The notes under the pieces are model-generated. The model was given only the letters and a program-made list of their open reading frames with translations. It was not told the origin of the DNA and made no database searches. From NCBI GenBank assembly GCA_031404015.1, contig JANNGT010000108.1, positions 1 through 7,279 on the forward strand: a stretch of DNA of 7,279 bases, given 5' to 3'. A program made the position numbers and the translations under genes. Shown here in pieces: positions 5,793-7,279 of this stretch. How positions within the stretch are numbered: position 1 is the stretch's first letter; every line of letters begins with the position of its first letter. Source of the stretch: RPQJ01 sp031404015. GTDB taxonomy: Bacteria; Pseudomonadota; Gammaproteobacteria; Steroidobacterales; Steroidobacteraceae.

Positions 5793-5805
5793 CCTGCCGA
5801 AAGGA

Positions 5806-5821
5806 TGCAAGACCTGCGCCG
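5806..5821 (-). promoter_or_regulatory. Possible sigma-54 promoter of the HPr-rel-A operon
   Basis: The minus strand reads CGGCGCAGGTCTTGCA. The GG and GC of a sigma-54 promoter are exactly ten bases apart and the TTGCA half is perfect, but the -24 half (CGGCGCA against TGGCACG) has three changes. Transcription would start near 5795, about 59 bases before the ATG at 5736, similar to the leader of the PEP-CTERM gene. Confidence 0.4.
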
Positions 5822-5832
5822 GTTCCAAACCT

Positions 5833-5861
5833 TGTTTTGCAATCAACAAGTTACGTACGAT
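5833..5861 (+). promoter_or_regulatory. Weak sigma-70-like promoter for the acyl-CoA ligase
   Basis: TTGTTT (5833-5838) and TACGAT (5856-5861) are spaced by 17 bases in the most AT-rich part of the divergent gap. They match sigma-70 consensus boxes only partly (3/6 and 4/6). The resulting leader would be over 120 bases. It is reported only as the best candidate seen. Confidence 0.25.
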
Positions 5862-5994
5862 TTAACATCTTTCAGCAAGCTGCACTGTAAGTTCCGGCGA
5901 CACCGACACATTTGGACGTCCGTCACGAGTCGGGCAGGTTCCATAACGTATCCTTGGCAGCCGTTGGACCCAGATTTCGAGAAGAACGAGCCGC

Positions 5995-7279
5995 ATGACC
6001 GCACTGATCCACGAGCTGCTGACCACGAGCGCCGACCGCACGCCCAGCGCTCTGGCCCTCAAGTTCAAGAAAGTCGAACTCGCCTACGCCGAGCTCACCG
6101 CGCATGCGGGCCAATTTGCCGGCGGCCTTATCGCCAGCGGGCTCGCACGCCAGGAACGGGTGGCCGTGTACCTGCCCAAGCGCCCGGAGACGGTCATAAC
6201 GATCTTTGGCGCGACGATGGCGGGCGGCGTGTTCGTGCCGGTCAACCCGCTGCTGAAGCCACCACAGGTGGGCCACATCCTGCGCGATTGTGCCGTGCGC
6301 GTGCTGGTCACGACAGCGCAGCGTCTTACCGAACTGGCGGACGAACTCGCCCAGAGCCCGGAGCTGCGCATACTCGTCATCGTCGACGGTCAGTTGCCTG
6401 AACCTCCGCCCGGCAAGACCGTCATCGGCTGGGACGATTTCCTGGACGCCGCCCCAGGCCAGCCGCACCGTGTCATCGATACCGACATGGCCGCGATCCT
6501 CTACACCTCGGGCAGCACCGGCAAGCCGAAGGGCGTGGTGCTCTCGCACAAGAACATGGTCACGGGCGCAAAGAGCGTTGCGCAGTACCTCGAGAACACC
6601 GCCGACGATCGGCTGCTGGCGGTGCTGCCGCTCAGCTTCGACTACGGGTTCAGCCAGCTGACCACCGCCTTTCATGTCGGCGCCAGCGTCGTGCTGATGG
6701 ATTACCTGTTCCCCCGCGACGTGCTCAACCTCGTCGTCAACGAACGCATAACCGGCCTGGCCGCCGTGCCGCCGGTGTGGATCCAGATGGCGGAGCTCGA
6801 ATGGCCGGCGGCGGTCACCGAGCACCTGCGCTATTTCACGAACTCCGGTGGGGCCATGCCCACGGCCACGCTCGCCAAACTGCGGGCCGCGTGGCCCAGG
6901 ACCAAGCCCTACCTGATGTACGGACTCACCGAGGCTTTCCGCGCCACCTACTTGCCCCCGGACGAGGTCGATCGCCGTCCGGAGTCGATGGGCAAGGCCA
7001 TTCCTAATACCGAGGTCATGGTGGTGCGACCGGATGGAACCCCGTGCGACCCCGAGGAACCCGGCGAACTCGTGCAGCGCGGCTCGCTGGTGGCACTGGG
7101 CTACTGGAACGATCCCGCCAAGACTGCCGAGCGATTCAAGCCGGTGCCCGCCCAGCCGCCGGAGCTCTGCCTCACCGAAATGGCCGTGTGGTCCGGTGAT
7201 ACCGTCCGCAAGGACAAGGACGGGTTCCTTTACTTCATCGGTCGCAAAGACGAGATGATCAAAACGTCGGGCTATCGAG
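5995..7279 (+). CDS. AMP-forming acyl-CoA ligase, exosortase A system-associated (partial, runs off the right edge)
   Basis: At least 428 residues of an ANL-superfamily adenylating enzyme, open to the window edge. Motifs in order: phosphate-binding loop YTSGSTGKPKG (170-180), YGLTE (309-313), the SGD aspartate (402) that binds ribose, and the hinge GRKDEMIKTSG starting at residue 416. Such enzymes activate an acid as acyl-AMP and then transfer it to CoA or a carrier protein. The overall sequence (GLARQERVAVYLPKRPE, FDYGFSQLTTAFHVGA) matches the ligase family that accompanies exosortase A loci, thought to serve exopolysaccharide or surface-lipid tailoring; the natural acid is unknown. About 85-90 C-terminal residues are missing if the protein has the family's usual length of a little over 500. 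ATG 5995 fits the family's N-terminus; the upstream ribosome site is weak (GAGAAG). It is divergent from the HPr-rel-A operon. Confidence 0.88.
   Translation, partial: MTALIHELLTTSADRTPSALALKFKKVELAYAELTAHAGQFAGGLIASGLARQERVAVYLPKRPETVITIFGATMAGGVFVPVNPLLKPPQVGHILRDCAVRVLVTTAQRLTELADELAQSPELRILVIVDGQLPEPPPGKTVIGWDDFLDAAPGQPHRVIDTDMAAILYTSGSTGKPKGVVLSHKNMVTGAKSVAQYLENTADDRLLAVLPLSFDYGFSQLTTAFHVGASVVLMDYLFPRDVLNLVVNERITGLAAVPPVWIQMAELEWPAAVTEHLRYFTNSGGAMPTATLAKLRAAWPRTKPYLMYGLTEAFRATYLPPDEVDRRPESMGKAIPNTEVMVVRPDGTPCDPEEPGELVQRGSLVALGYWNDPAKTAERFKPVPAQPPELCLTEMAVWSGDTVRKDKDGFLYFIGRKDEMIKTSGYR

Noticed and set aside
5955..5970. TTGGCAGCCGTTGGAC upstream of the ligase as a sigma-54 promoter.
   Set aside because: It resembles the -24 half, but there is no GC ten bases after the GG.
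5923..6825. A 300-codon minus-strand open frame over the acyl-CoA ligase.
   Set aside because: The opposite strand carries all adenylation motifs in order; the antisense product is a His/Arg-rich shadow.

Overview
The window is GC-rich, densely coded DNA of a proteobacterium, probably beta- or gammaproteobacterial. That placement is inferred from the family mix: tripartite tricarboxylate transporter (TTT) genes, PEP-CTERM/exosortase genes, a class I c-di-GMP riboswitch and sigma-54-type promoters. Both window edges cut genes.

Left part. Bases 1 to about 115 read on the minus strand as a piece of a MiaB-type radical-SAM methylthiotransferase in a lower-GC style (51 of 110 G+C by hand count). 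This runs directly into the last ~110 codons of a TctA-type permease on the plus strand, followed by an overlapping tctB. The abrupt join looks like a contig chimera or a recombination junction. Facing tctB, behind a strong terminator, is a small FxDxF-type PEP-CTERM protein gene (minus strand). Its upstream region holds a near-consensus sigma-54 promoter.

Middle part. A 483-base gap (1613-2095) carries that promoter, an AT-rich stretch, a degenerate GEMM-like sequence and then a clear c-di-GMP-I (GEMM) riboswitch. The riboswitch precedes a plus-strand lipoprotein with a Thr-Thr-Pro linker, an Ig-like/cadherin-like domain and a fibronectin type III domain. A hairpin downstream of the aptamer could hide its Shine-Dalgarno sequence.

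Right part. A minus-strand operon, in transcription order, encodes a Tat-signal small protein, a PqqD-like peptide chaperone (RiPP-recognition-like), an HprK-related kinase A and a PF14907-type nucleotidyltransferase. The last three are the 'HPr-rel-A' set known from exosortase-bearing genomes. All junctions overlap by 1 to 4 bases if the suggested starts are right. A weaker sigma-54-like site precedes the operon. Divergent from it, an exosortase-A-associated AMP-forming acyl-CoA ligase starts at 5995 and runs off the right edge.

Taken together, most of the window is a cell-surface and exopolysaccharide/protein-sorting neighbourhood. It appears to be under two control layers, sigma-54 (as known for PEP-CTERM regulons) and c-di-GMP. 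The most interesting unit is the kinase/nucleotidyltransferase/PqqD-like operon, whose first gene is a plausible substrate.
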